DNA of 31,978 nt. It comes from Geobacter sp. (lineage in GTDB: Bacteria; Desulfobacterota; Desulfuromonadia; Geobacterales; Geobacteraceae). The notes beneath the pieces are model-generated. The model did no database searches and was not told where the DNA came from. It was given only the letters and a program-made list of their open reading frames with translations. The stretch spans positions 1 through 31,978 of the forward strand of contig RPRC01000106.1 of assembly GCA_003857395.1 (NCBI GenBank). Reading direction: 5' to 3'. How positions within the stretch are numbered: position 1 is the stretch's first letter; every line of letters begins with the position of its first letter. The position numbers were made by a program, and so were the translations under genes. Positions 1 to 11,963 of this stretch are shown here, piece after piece.

Positions 1-382
1 AACTGCCCACTTCTTCCAGAAGACGTGAAAAAGGAAGTTCCTCAATATCGATTCCAGAACGCTCCAAACCAGCCAACAAAACAGTTTTGGCGTCCACTTC
101 CAGGTCTTTTCGTTTCAGGGTTATACGTACAAGCTCATCGAGCCAACTGTTATCTTCAAAAAAATAGAGAAGATAGAGATAGCGGGCGATAACGGAACTG
201 TTCGTCACTTTCCTCAAGCGGCGAAGCAGCGGAGGAAGGGCGGGCTCGCCGGCATTTTGCACCGCGATGGCAATCGTTTCCATCTCATCAAGGGAGATGT
301 CTTCCCTTTCCAAGGTATTGAAAAGCCTTACCAGGTCGCTTCGTTGTGGAAGACTAGTATCAATTCGAGCGAAACTCGCCAT
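1..382 (-). CDS. Partial hypothetical alpha-helical protein downstream of gyrA
   Basis: An open frame starts at ATG 382 (minus strand) and runs off the left edge of the window, so only about 127 N-terminal residues are visible, beginning MASFARIDTSLPQR. A strong ribosome binding site, GGAGG, lies 7 bases before the ATG. The visible part is rich in leucine, glutamate and arginine, with repeated helix-pair stretches such as LPPLLRRLRKV and VLLAGLERSGI. This suggests a HEAT- or armadillo-like helical repeat fold, but I do not recognise a named family. There is no signal peptide or membrane segment. The start lies 30 bases after the gyrA stop on the same strand, so it is probably the next gene of the same transcription unit. 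Function unknown. Confidence 0.75.
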   Translation of the reverse strand, partial: MASFARIDTSLPQRSDLVRLFNTLEREDISLDEMETIAIAVQNAGEPALPPLLRRLRKVTNSSVIARYLYLLYFFEDNSWLDELVRITLKRKDLEVDAKTVLLAGLERSGIDIEELPFSRLLEEVGS

Positions 383-412
383 GAAGGTTCCTCCGGATAA
401 GAGCTGACTCAG

Positions 413-2983
413 CTATTCGCTGACATCCGTATCCGGTTCCGTATTTTCAGCCTCATCCTCGTCCAGGAAATCAGGCTCATCGCCCTCTTCTTTTTCGGCA
501 AGCCGTGCCACGGCGACGATCCTTTCCGTTTCCTCGGTGACCATGAGCCGAACCCCTTGGGTATTACGGCCAATCACCGAAAAGCCTGCCACTGGCATAC
601 GGATGATCTTTCCCTGGTCGGTAATCAGCATCAGGTCATTTTCGTCCGTTACTTGCTTGATGTCAACCACACAGCCGTTCCGCTCAGTGGTCTTGATGGT
701 GATGATACCTTTGCCCCCGCGGCTTTGCAAGCGGTATTCGTCCAGCGGCGTCTGCTTGCCGAAGCCGTTTTCGGTTACGGTGAAGATCGTGGAAGAAACG
801 GTATTCGGATTGATAATCTCCATGCCTATCACCACGTCATCACCCACCAGGGTCATACCCCGCACGCCACGGGAGACACGCCCCATTGGTCGGGCGTCCT
901 GCTCATGGAAGCGGATCGATTTGCCGTGGTGGGAAGCGAGAAGCACGTCCTGGCGCCCGTCGGTGATGGCAACCCCTATCAGCCTGTCATCCTCGTCCAG
1001 GTTTACGGCAATAATTCCACCGGTCCTGATGTTGGCGTAGGCCTTGATCGGGCTCTTCTTTACCACCCCGTGGCGGGTCGCCATGATCAGGTTGCGGTCG
1101 TCGTCAAAACACTTCAGCGAGAGGATGGCGGCGATCTTCTCTCCGGCCTGGAGATTCAGCAGGTTGACGATGGCCTTGCCGCGGGTTGCCCTGCCCCCTT
1201 CAGGGATTTCGTACACCTTAAGAACATAGACGCGTCCCGTATCGGTGAAGAACATCATGAAGTCCTTGCTGGAGGCGACGAACAGGTGCTCGACAAAATC
1301 CTCTTCCTTGGTCTTCATGCCCGATTTACCCTTGCCGCCCCGGCGCTGGGCCCGGTACATGGAGACCGCGGTCCGCTTGATGTAGCCGGTATGTGAGACC
1401 GTGACCACCACGTCCTCTTCGACAATGGTATCTTCCAGAGAAATATCTGCCGTCTGGTCGATGATCTCGGTGCGCCGTTCGTCGCCGAATTTCTCCTTCA
1501 GCTCGGTCAGTTCGCCGACGATGATCTTCAGGATCTCCGCCTCCGAAGCGAGGATTTCCTTTAAACGGGCGATTAACCTCAGCAGTTCTGCGTACTCCTG
1601 GAGGATTTTTTCCCGTTCCAGACCGGTCAGCCGCTGTAAGCGCATTTCCAGAATTGCCTGGGCCTGTTTGTCTGAAAGGCTCATGCTTGTGTTGAATAGC
1701 GAGTCAGGAATAGCGAGCTTGCGCAGGTAGTCCGGATCAGAGAAGTTTCCGGCCATCAGGCCGGCCTTTGCTTCCTCGGGATTTTTAGAGGCACGTATCA
1801 GTTCAATCACTGCATCGAGCCAGTCAAGGGCAATCTTGAGGCCTTCCAGAATATGGGCGCGGGCCTCGGCTTTTTTCAGTTCGAAGATGGTGCGGCGAGT
1901 TACGATCTCCCGCCGGTGATCGATGAAGTGCAGCATGGCATCCCGCAGGGTCAGGACCTTCGGCCTGCCGCCGGCAATGGCGAGCATGTTGATGCCGAAA
2001 GAACACTGCATCTGGGTTTGCTTGTAGAGATGATTGAGGATTACCTGGGGGTTCTCGTCACGTTTCAGGTCAATGACAATTCTCATCCCGTCACGGTCCG
2101 ACTCGTCCCTGAGGTCAGCAATCCCCTCCAGCTTCTTCTCCCGCACCAGCTCGGCAATCTTGATCACCAGATTAGCCTTGTTCACCTGATAGGGAATCTC
2201 GGTAACAATGATCGACTGCCGCTCGGTCTTTTTCTGGGTTTCAATAAATGCCCGTGCCCGCATCTGTACGATGCCGCGGCCGGTCTTGTAACCCGAAATA
2301 ATGCCTTCGCGACCATAAATGAAACCACCGGTGGGGAAGTCAGGACCGGGAATTATCTGGATCAAATCTTCGAAAGAGAGCTGAGGATCGCCGATGAGGG
2401 CGATGATCCCGTCGATTACCTCCGAAAGATTGTGGGGGGGAATATTGGTGGCCATGCCGACCGCGATTCCGGAGGAACCGTTCACCAGCAGGTTCGGGAA
2501 CTTGGCCGGGAGCACCAGCGGCTCATGGAGGGAACCATCATAGTTGGCTCCCGTTTCCACCGTCTCTTTATCCAGATCTTCCAGAAGTTCGTGGGCAAGC
2601 CTGGACATGCGGATCTCGGTGTAACGCATGGCCGCAGGAGAATCACCGTCCACGGAGCCGAAATTTCCCTGGCCATCCACCAGCGGATAGCGGAGAGAAA
2701 AACTCTGGGCCATGCGGACGATGGTGTCATAGGCAGCCGTGTCACCGTGAGGATGATACTTACCGATCACGTCACCGACAACACGGGCCGATTTCTTGTA
2801 CGGTTTGTTCCAGTCGTTGCTCATGTCATACATGGCATACAGGCAGCGCCGGTGCACCGGCTTCAAACCATCCCGCACGTCGGGGAGGGCTCGGCCGATG
2901 ATGACACTCATGGCATAGTCCATGTATGAGCGCTTCATTTCGTCTTCGATGTTGACAGAGGTCTTGTTGATTGTTTCGAGCAT
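413..2983 (-). CDS. gyrA: DNA gyrase subunit A
   Basis: GyrA is the DNA-cleaving and rejoining subunit of gyrase (A2B2), which introduces negative supercoils using ATP hydrolysed by GyrB. The start chosen is ATG 2983, giving 856 residues. It has GAGG four to five bases upstream, which is better than a TTG six codons earlier at 3001. The winged-helix/TOPRIM-facing region is intact: the [14 protein letters not shown] segment is at residues 74-87 and the catalytic tyrosine is Tyr121 in MRYTE. The quinolone-determining positions equivalent to E. coli Ser83 and Asp87 are Thr82 and Asp86. The GyrA-box QRRGGKG, which separates GyrA from ParC, is present at the start of the C-terminal beta-pinwheel domain. 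The C-terminus is a strongly acidic tail. It follows gyrB on the same strand after about 98 bases, as in many bacterial origin regions. Confidence 0.98.
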   Translation of the reverse strand: MLETINKTSVNIEDEMKRSYMDYAMSVIIGRALPDVRDGLKPVHRRCLYAMYDMSNDWNKPYKKSARVVGDVIGKYHPHGDTAAYDTIVRMAQSFSLRYPLVDGQGNFGSVDGDSPAAMRYTEIRMSRLAHELLEDLDKETVETGANYDGSLHEPLVLPAKFPNLLVNGSSGIAVGMATNIPPHNLSEVIDGIIALIGDPQLSFEDLIQIIPGPDFPTGGFIYGREGIISGYKTGRGIVQMRARAFIETQKKTERQSIIVTEIPYQVNKANLVIKIAELVREKKLEGIADLRDESDRDGMRIVIDLKRDENPQVILNHLYKQTQMQCSFGINMLAIAGGRPKVLTLRDAMLHFIDHRREIVTRRTIFELKKAEARAHILEGLKIALDWLDAVIELIRASKNPEEAKAGLMAGNFSDPDYLRKLAIPDSLFNTSMSLSDKQAQAILEMRLQRLTGLEREKILQEYAELLRLIARLKEILASEAEILKIIVGELTELKEKFGDERRTEIIDQTADISLEDTIVEEDVVVTVSHTGYIKRTAVSMYRAQRRGGKGKSGMKTKEEDFVEHLFVASSKDFMMFFTDTGRVYVLKVYEIPEGGRATRGKAIVNLLNLQAGEKIAAILSLKCFDDDRNLIMATRHGVVKKSPIKAYANIRTGGIIAVNLDEDDRLIGVAITDGRQDVLLASHHGKSIRFHEQDARPMGRVSRGVRGMTLVGDDVVIGMEIINPNTVSSTIFTVTENGFGKQTPLDEYRLQSRGGKGIITIKTTERNGCVVDIKQVTDENDLMLITDQGKIIRMPVAGFSVIGRNTQGVRLMVTEETERIVAVARLAEKEEGDEPDFLDEDEAENTEPDTDVSE

Positions 2984-3081
2984 TGCTACCTCATGAATCA
3001 AGGCTACAGGGGGGGAACTGAAATTCGGGGGTCTGAATCATTCCCCCTTTTCACCTGCCCCGGACCCTGTGCCGGTTTTTA

Positions 3082-6571
<3,490 letters not shown>

Positions 6572-6651
6572 AAATGCGCCACGGCAGAAAAAAGGCCTTT
6601 CAGAAAACGAGAATCTTTTCTGCGGTTTTGCATGCTAAAAACTATCCGGAT

Positions 6652-7770
6652 CTAGACCCGCATTGGCATGATTACGGTTAGAAAATCTTCTGCCTGATAC
6701 GGCTTTAAAACAGCCGGTGAAAGTTCATCCTTCAATGCGAGATTTATGAATTCCTGTCCCATAACAGAAAGGGAATCGAGGAGATAACGGGCATTAAAAC
6801 GAATGGAAAGATCAGGTCCTGTGTAGCTTACTTCCAGTGTTTCACGTGCATCACCCAGTTCGGGGTTACTTGCTGAAATTTCCATGCTTCCCTCTTTCAA
6901 CTCCATCATGATTCCCTTGAACTTTTCGCTGGAGAGGATTGCCATCCTACGCAGGGAGTGGATGAAATCTTCACGCTTGATGGTTGCCAGCTTATCGTTA
7001 TCGGAAGGCATGACGCGTGAGTAGTCGGGGAAGTAGCCATCCACCAGTCTCATAACCACAACCGTATCGTTTTTTTTCACAACGGCACTGTTATCCAGGA
7101 AGGAAAGCATAATTTCGCTGTCATCGTCATCGGTCATTTTTTTCAGTTCGAAAATGCCTTTTTTGGGAAAAATAACCCCGTTTTTAAGGTCTGTTGATGT
7201 TACTGAGGGAATCTCTTTTTCTGCCATTGCAAGTCGGTGTCCGTCCGTAGCGACCATGCGCAGGAGGGTTCTTCCCTCTTCTTCCAGCGCCTTGATGAAA
7301 ATACCGTTCAGATTGTACTTGGTTTCATCGTGGCAGATGGCGAATGCCGTCATTTCTACCAGTTCACGTATGAGGGAACCTTTGATGGTGAGAAAGGTAC
7401 TTTCGTTAACCGCGGGAAAAAAGGGAAATTCTTCTGAAGAGAGCCCCACCAGATTGAAGTGTGCTTTTCCGCAACGAAGATCTACCCAATCATTTTCCCG
7501 TGTGGAAAAATGTATCTCTTCTTCTGGCAGCTCTTTGATTATCTCATAAAGTTTCTTTGCGGAAACGGTTATCTTTCCGGTTTTAATCACGGTTGCCGGA
7601 TAGGAACTTTTCATTCCTACTTCCAGGTCGGTTGCGATGATTTCGATTTTCTCCGGTTGGGCACTGATAAGGACATTGGAGAGTATAGGCATGGTTTTTC
7701 GGTTTTCAACGATTCCTTGAACACGTTGCAACGCTTTCAGAAAGGATTCCTTTGCAATGGCGAATTCCAT
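6652..7770 (-). CDS. dnaN: DNA polymerase III beta subunit (sliding clamp)
   Basis: DnaN dimerises into a ring around DNA and tethers polymerase III and many repair proteins. The 372-residue protein has the usual three repeated clamp folds. It begins MEFAIAKESFLKALQRVQGIVENR, contains the characteristic TDGHRLA segment in the second fold, and ends in the conserved I-M-P-M-R-V terminus that forms part of the partner-binding pocket. A very good ribosome binding site (GGAGG, TATA spacer) precedes ATG 7770. A 222-base spacer separates it from dnaA and carries DnaA-box-like sites, so it may have its own promoter. Confidence 0.98.
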   Translation of the reverse strand: MEFAIAKESFLKALQRVQGIVENRKTMPILSNVLISAQPEKIEIIATDLEVGMKSSYPATVIKTGKITVSAKKLYEIIKELPEEEIHFSTRENDWVDLRCGKAHFNLVGLSSEEFPFFPAVNESTFLTIKGSLIRELVEMTAFAICHDETKYNLNGIFIKALEEEGRTLLRMVATDGHRLAMAEKEIPSVTSTDLKNGVIFPKKGIFELKKMTDDDDSEIMLSFLDNSAVVKKNDTVVVMRLVDGYFPDYSRVMPSDNDKLATIKREDFIHSLRRMAILSSEKFKGIMMELKEGSMEISASNPELGDARETLEVSYTGPDLSIRFNARYLLDSLSVMGQEFINLALKDELSPAVLKPYQAEDFLTVIMPMRV

Positions 7771-7992
7771 TATACCTCCAGTATGAACAGCCTTTACGAC
7801 TTATAGTTTTTAAAAGAAGTTCAGTAGTAGACAGTAGAGCCTGTGGACATGTTGATAAGAGACGTGAAGCGTTTCAATTCGCCGTTTTTCGGATGTTGAA
7901 AAAACGTATGGCAAATGTGCGTTCAGATGAGCTTATCAACAGGGCTTTCTTTTTTCCACAGGGATGACCAAGTTACGAACAACTTTCCCCTA
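7771..7992. promoter_or_regulatory. dnaA-dnaN spacer with DnaA-box-like sites
   Basis: This spacer holds two 9-mers TTATCAACA, one on each strand (7850-7858 minus; 7933-7941 plus). Each differs from the E. coli DnaA box TTATNCACA at one position. Two further degenerate sites are TGTGGACAT at 7842-7850 and TTTTCCACA at 7952-7960. The same 9-mer also occurs twice in front of dnaA. The cluster could be part of the origin, or DnaA-controlled regulation of dnaN. The sites are seen directly; their function is inferred. Confidence 0.5.
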
Positions 7993-9345
7993 TTATTCCA
8001 ACAGCCCCCGCTTAAGGGTTTCAATGGTATTTTTCAACTCGATATCCGAAATAACCAGTCTCGCAATTTTCTTGAAAGAGTGGATGATGGTCGAGTGATC
8101 TTTACCGCCGAATTTTTCTCCAATTTCCGGATATGACGATTTTGTTAGCTCTCTGCAAAGGTAAATAGCTATTTGTCTTGGGATTACAAGTGTTTTTAAA
8201 CGTTTATCAGATTTCATGTCTGATATTTTGATAGAAAAATACTCAGCAACAAATTTCTGGATCATTTCTACCGAGATATCCCGGTTTTTTTCCACGATGA
8301 TGTCTTTAAGAACCTCTTTAGCCATGGTAAGGGTTATTTCACTTCCCGTAAGACTTGCAAAAGCACCGAGGCGAATCAGCATTCCTTCCAATTCACGCAC
8401 GTTGCTTGTTGAACTCGAGGCAAGAAACAGGGCCACATCGTCAGGAAGACAGATGTCGTCGGTTTCCGATTTTCTTTTAAGAATGGCAACTTTTGTTTCA
8501 ATGTCCGGTGGTTGAATATCGGCTATCAGGCCCCACTCGAAACGCGAACGGAGTCTCTGTTCCAGACCGGCCATATCCTTGGGAAATTTGTCGGAAGATA
8601 CAACAATCTGCTTATGGGATTCATGGAGTGAGTTAAACGTATGAAAAAACTCTTCCTGGGTAGCTTCCTTACCGGCCATAAACTGAATATCGTCAATGAG
8701 GAGAATATCCATGCTCCTGAATTTGTTTCTGAATTCTTCCATTTTCTTGTAGCGGATACAGTTGATCATCTCATTCATGAATTTTTCTGACGTATAGAGA
8801 CATATACGCGCCGAATTGTTCACACTGAGAATATGATTGCCGATGGCAGTCAACAGATGGGTCTTGCCGAGGCCAACGCCCCCGTAGATAAAGAGAGGGT
8901 TGTAATTAGTCCCGGGCTTATTTGCTACGGCTTGAGCTGCTGCATAGGCAAACTGGTTTCCAGCACCGCAGACAAAGGTATCAAAGGTATATTTGGGATT
9001 GAGTTTCGAGAAAAATTCCTGGGTACCCCTGGTGTCCGCAGGAAGTGAAATTTCTTTTTCTTCTGGAATGTTTGCTGTTCCTGAAGGAATACTCTCATGT
9101 CGAGTTTTAGAAGAAAGACGTAGTTCAACAACAATTTTTGTTCCACTGATGGCAGATACTGCCTCTTCTATCATGGAGAGATAGTTTTCCTTTACCATTT
9201 CGCGGAAGAAATTATTGGGGGATTCCAGATATAATATATTCCCCTGTACATCTAGAAATCGTAGTGGCTGGATCCACGTGGTGAAGGTATGGGAGGTAAG
9301 GACCTTCTCCATATTGGAAAGTACTTCGTGCCAGACCTTTTCCAT
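7993..9345 (-). CDS. dnaA: Chromosomal replication initiator DnaA
   Basis: DnaA binds DnaA boxes, oligomerises with ATP and opens the origin. The 450-residue protein has the N-terminal interaction domain (residues 1-85), a linker, and an AAA+ domain with Walker A GGVGLGKTHLL at 155-165 and Walker B LLIDDIQF at 215-222. Sensor/arginine regions such as RLRSRFEWGL lie at 264-273. The C-terminal DNA-binding domain carries the signature GGKDHSTIIHSFKKI at 413-427. The start is ATG 9345. The ribosome binding site is weak, which is common for dnaA. It is transcribed away from rpmH, with the origin-like spacer between them. Confidence 0.98.
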   Translation of the reverse strand: MEKVWHEVLSNMEKVLTSHTFTTWIQPLRFLDVQGNILYLESPNNFFREMVKENYLSMIEEAVSAISGTKIVVELRLSSKTRHESIPSGTANIPEEKEISLPADTRGTQEFFSKLNPKYTFDTFVCGAGNQFAYAAAQAVANKPGTNYNPLFIYGGVGLGKTHLLTAIGNHILSVNNSARICLYTSEKFMNEMINCIRYKKMEEFRNKFRSMDILLIDDIQFMAGKEATQEEFFHTFNSLHESHKQIVVSSDKFPKDMAGLEQRLRSRFEWGLIADIQPPDIETKVAILKRKSETDDICLPDDVALFLASSSTSNVRELEGMLIRLGAFASLTGSEITLTMAKEVLKDIIVEKNRDISVEMIQKFVAEYFSIKISDMKSDKRLKTLVIPRQIAIYLCRELTKSSYPEIGEKFGGKDHSTIIHSFKKIARLVISDIELKNTIETLKRGLLE

Positions 9346-9414
9346 AGAAATATACTCGCATGAAGGGGTTTTTAAACAGGTTTATCAACACATGTTGATA
9401 AAACAAAAATACTA

Positions 9415-9420
9415 ATTATA
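9415..9420 (-). promoter_or_regulatory. Possible -10 element of the dnaA promoter
   Basis: A perfect TATAAT lies on the minus strand 70 bases upstream of the dnaA ATG. No good -35 hexamer is seen at 16-18 bases. The inverted pair of DnaA-box-like sites (9382-9401) lies between this element and dnaA, which would suit autorepression by DnaA. This is inference from position only. Confidence 0.35.
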
Positions 9421-9548
9421 TCGGTAGGTTTTAACTAATTATGGTTTCAGGAAAGGTGATGTAATTACCTTTTTACGGGAGTTTTGAACATTACCAGAGA
9501 AGGCCTTTATTTGCAAGGCTATTTTTTTGGGTAAAAGTAAAAATAGTC

Positions 9549-9577
9549 TTGACAAACCGTAGTATTTGCAGTAGAAA
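9549..9577 (+). promoter_or_regulatory. Sigma-70 promoter for rpmH-rnpA operon
   Basis: A perfect -35 TTGACA (9549-9554) is followed after 17 bases by TAGAAA (9572-9577). This lies 52 bases upstream of the rpmH start, as expected for the strong, growth-linked ribosomal protein L34 promoter. Confidence 0.6.
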
Positions 9578-9628
9578 ATTATATTTTGCCTAACTGTGAG
9601 ATTATCCCTTACGAAGGAGTTGAAGTAT

Positions 9629-9778
9629 ATGAAAAGAACATTTCAGCCAAGTAATACGTCCCGCAAAAGGACCCATGGTTTCAGGGTCCGGATGTCCACT
9701 AAGAACGGCAGGCTTGTCATCAAGAGGCGTCGTGCCAAAGGGCGGAAAAACCTTTCCGTCCAGATTGCGAGCAAGTAA
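9629..9778 (+). CDS. rpmH: 50S ribosomal protein L34
   Basis: L34 is a small basic protein of the large ribosomal subunit. The 49-residue product begins [19 protein letters not shown] and continues with RMSTKNGR and the RRRAKGR motif, matching the family almost throughout. The start is ATG 9629, with AAGGAG at 9614-9619. An in-frame extension to 9596 would add 11 residues not seen in L34 and is not used. It is the first gene of the rightward operon. Confidence 0.98.
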   Translation: MKRTFQPSNTSRKRTHGFRVRMSTKNGRLVIKRRRAKGRKNLSVQIASK

Positions 9779-9783
9779 AGTTC

Positions 9784-10146
9784 GTGGGTGATTCCCTTAG
9801 CAGGGATGAGAAAATCCTGAAGCGGGCAGAGTATCTTCGTCTGTCCGCTTCAGGAAAGAAGTTGCATACGCGCCACTTCATCATTCTCTGGTCAGAAAAT
9901 GGTACAGAACGGGCCAGGCTTGGAATAACAGCAAGTCGCAAGCTGGGAAATGCTGTAGCACGGAACCGGGTAAAGAGAAGGGTTCGTGAATACTTCAGGC
10001 TCTGTAAAGATCAGTTTATTGCTGCCGATTTCAACTTCATAGCGAAAAAGGGTGCCGATAAACTAAGCTGTCAGGAAGTATGCCGAGAGCTACAAAAGGC
10101 GGTGCTCAGCATCCGGAACTTGAAATGCTCAAACGGTTGCTCATAA
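9784..10146 (+). CDS. rnpA: Ribonuclease P protein component
   Basis: RnpA is the protein cofactor of RNase P, which matures tRNA 5' ends. The 120-residue product carries the family core: LKRAEYLRL near residues 12-20, [21 protein letters not shown], and the signature [14 protein letters not shown] at 59-72. The start is GTG 9784, five bases after the rpmH stop. It is the only start codon in frame before the conserved region, and it has no good ribosome binding site, so translation is probably coupled to rpmH. The 3' end overlaps yidD by 22 bases. Confidence 0.95.
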   Translation: MGDSLSRDEKILKRAEYLRLSASGKKLHTRHFIILWSENGTERARLGITASRKLGNAVARNRVKRRVREYFRLCKDQFIAADFNFIAKKGADKLSCQEVCRELQKAVLSIRNLKCSNGCS

Positions 10147-10337
10147 CATTCATTGTTTTTTATCAGAAATTTGTCTCTCCCTATCTGGTGAACACCTGCC
10201 GTTTTTATCCCACCTGTTCGCAGTATTCTAAGCACTCACTGGAAAAACACGGCCTTCTTAAGGGTGTCGTCCTCACCTGCGTGAGGCTTCTGAAATGTCA
10301 CCCTTTTCATCCGGGAGGATATGATCCGGTACCATAG
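10125..10337 (+). CDS. yidD: Membrane protein insertion efficiency factor YidD
   Basis: YidD is a small, membrane-associated protein thought to assist YidC/Sec insertion. The 70-residue product begins [20 protein letters not shown], with an amphipathic/hydrophobic N-terminus. It holds the conserved [11 protein letters not shown] segment, HGLLKG, and the [13 protein letters not shown] terminus. ATG 10125 was preferred over an upstream in-frame ATG at 10080, because the family starts here and the upstream stretch is rnpA coding sequence read in another frame. It overlaps rnpA and precedes yidC by 15 bases, the usual order. Confidence 0.95.
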   Translation: MLKRLLITFIVFYQKFVSPYLVNTCRFYPTCSQYSKHSLEKHGLLKGVVLTCVRLLKCHPFHPGGYDPVP

Positions 10338-10352
10338 TCTGCAGGAGTTTTC

Positions 10353-11942
10353 ATGGAAAAACGCGCTATAATTGCAGTTGTACTCTCGCTGGCTTTTTAT
10401 TACGGTTATACTCTCTTGTTTCCGCCACCGGTAAAGAATGTGGTTCCAAACCCCGTTCCGGTTCAGGTTGCGGCCTCATCTTCTCAGATTGCTCAGAGCA
10501 TTCCACGTCCTGTTGTGCAATTGCCGGCACAGAATGCTGTTGCGGTAAAAGATCTTCGGGTCGAAACGGATATGTTTACGGCTGTTTTCAGCAATCAGGG
10601 TGGAACACTCAAAAACCTGACGTTGAAAAAATATCGCGAAACTTCCGCTCCTGATGGTGAAGCGGTTTCCCTTGTTTCCGCTTCCAGTACGGAGGGGTTT
10701 TCCCTCAGTACCGAATCTGCAGCTCTTGGCCTGATGCCGACAGCACTGTATATGTCCAATGTCGAGTCCTTAAAGGTATCCGGATCGGATACAAAGAAAC
10801 TCGAGTTTTCCTTGGTGTCCCCCCAGGGAATTTCCGTTACTAAGAACTATACTTTTTCCGGCAACGGCTATGAGATAACTTTGGATACCCAGGTTACCAA
10901 TAGTGGTGTGAACAAAGTGTCTGGAAGCCTGAATCTTCTCCTTCCCTATCCTTCCCAGCCCAAGACCGGTGTTAGTCGTTTTGAAACCCGTGATGCGGTA
11001 ACACTCAATGACGGCTCTTTTTCCAAGGAAGCGATCAAGGATATTGAAAAAGATCCGCTTCGCTACGCTACCAAGGTTGATTGGACAGGTTATGCGGACA
11101 AGTATTTTCTCAGCGCGGTTCTTTCCGAGAAAGGCAGCATTGCTTCTGTCCTGATTAAAAAGGGCGCTGGTACTTACCTTGACACTACGGTGACGTCCCC
11201 CTTGTTTGAGCTGCAGCCAGGCCAGTCTCATCAGGTTGAGTACCGGCTCTTTTTTGGTCCCAAGGGGCTGGATATTTTGAAGGCACAAGGCCAGGGTCTG
11301 GAAAAGGCACTGGATCTGGGCTGGTTTGCACCCATTGCCAAACCGCTTCTCTCTATCCTGGAGTATTTCTACAAGTACACCCACAACTACGGCATAGCAA
11401 TCATCATCATAACCCTGATCATAAAAATTCTCTTTTTCCCCCTTACACACAAGAGCTACAAGTCCATGAAGGATATGCAGAAGCTGCAGCCAAAAATGGC
11501 CGAGTTGAAAGAGAAGCACAAGGATGATAAAGAGACCTTGAATCGATCGATTATGGAGTTGTATCGTACCCATAAGGTCAACCCACTTGGCGGCTGTCTA
11601 CCGATGATTGTGCAGATTCCGGTATTTTTTGCTCTTTACAAGGCGCTGATGTTTTCCATTGAGCTCCGTCATGCTCCTTTCATGCTCTGGATTACTGATC
11701 TGTCGGCCAAAGACCCCTATTATATAACTCCCGTCATCATGGGCGCCACGATGTTTATCCAGCAGAAGATGACGCCGACGAGCATGGATCCTATGCAGGC
11801 GAAGATGATGCTCGCTTTACCGATTGTTTTTACCTTCATGTTTTTAAATTTCCCTTCCGGTCTGGTTCTTTACTGGTTAGTGAACAACGTTCTCACCATT
11901 GCACAGCAGGCATATATCAACAGGACGCTCAAGGATGCGTGA
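10353..11942 (+). CDS. yidC: Membrane protein insertase YidC (Oxa1 family)
   Basis: YidC inserts and folds inner-membrane proteins, alone or with SecYEG. The 529-residue length matches the Gram-negative form. It has an N-terminal anchor (residues 5-23), a proline-rich linker, a large periplasmic beta-supersandwich domain (about 65-310), and then the Oxa1 core. In the core are a membrane segment at about 346-364, a charged cytoplasmic helical hairpin (366-405), the NPLGGCLPMIVQIPVFFALYK segment (410-430), and two more membrane segments (about 456-470 and 485-515). ATG 10353 has CAGGAG 6-7 bases upstream. The next gene is mnmE, with no jag/khpB gene between. Confidence 0.97.
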   Translation: MEKRAIIAVVLSLAFYYGYTLLFPPPVKNVVPNPVPVQVAASSSQIAQSIPRPVVQLPAQNAVAVKDLRVETDMFTAVFSNQGGTLKNLTLKKYRETSAPDGEAVSLVSASSTEGFSLSTESAALGLMPTALYMSNVESLKVSGSDTKKLEFSLVSPQGISVTKNYTFSGNGYEITLDTQVTNSGVNKVSGSLNLLLPYPSQPKTGVSRFETRDAVTLNDGSFSKEAIKDIEKDPLRYATKVDWTGYADKYFLSAVLSEKGSIASVLIKKGAGTYLDTTVTSPLFELQPGQSHQVEYRLFFGPKGLDILKAQGQGLEKALDLGWFAPIAKPLLSILEYFYKYTHNYGIAIIIITLIIKILFFPLTHKSYKSMKDMQKLQPKMAELKEKHKDDKETLNRSIMELYRTHKVNPLGGCLPMIVQIPVFFALYKALMFSIELRHAPFMLWITDLSAKDPYYITPVIMGATMFIQQKMTPTSMDPMQAKMMLALPIVFTFMFLNFPSGLVLYWLVNNVLTIAQQAYINRTLKDA

Positions 11943-11963
11943 CCAAGGGTAGGGGATGAACTG

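Larger units (their letters stand above)
9346..9628. other. Candidate replication origin (oriC) spacer between dnaA and rpmH
   Basis: This is an AT-rich spacer from which dnaA-gyrA run left and rpmH-rsmG run right, the strand arrangement expected at a bidirectional origin. It carries two DnaA-box-like 9-mers TTATCAACA in inverted orientation, separated by 2 bases (9382-9390 plus, 9393-9401 minus). These form a near-perfect palindrome just upstream of dnaA. Poly-T and poly-A runs and a weak hairpin (AAAGGT at 9452-9457 with ACCTTT at 9467-9472) are also present. The origin call is inferred from these features. The dnaA-dnaN spacer is the alternative or second half. Confidence 0.5.

Noticed and set aside
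1853..2929. Long plus-strand open frame of 358 codons
   Set aside because: It lies entirely antisense to gyrA, has low-complexity H/G/D/V composition typical of a codon-position shadow, and no ribosome binding site or family motif.
2984..3001. N-terminal extension of GyrA from TTG 3001
   Set aside because: Adds six residues absent from GyrA proteins and overlaps the ribosome binding site of ATG 2983.
9271..9286. Second parS-like CACGTG site
   Set aside because: It lies inside dnaA coding sequence, and the flanking bases do not form the parS palindrome.
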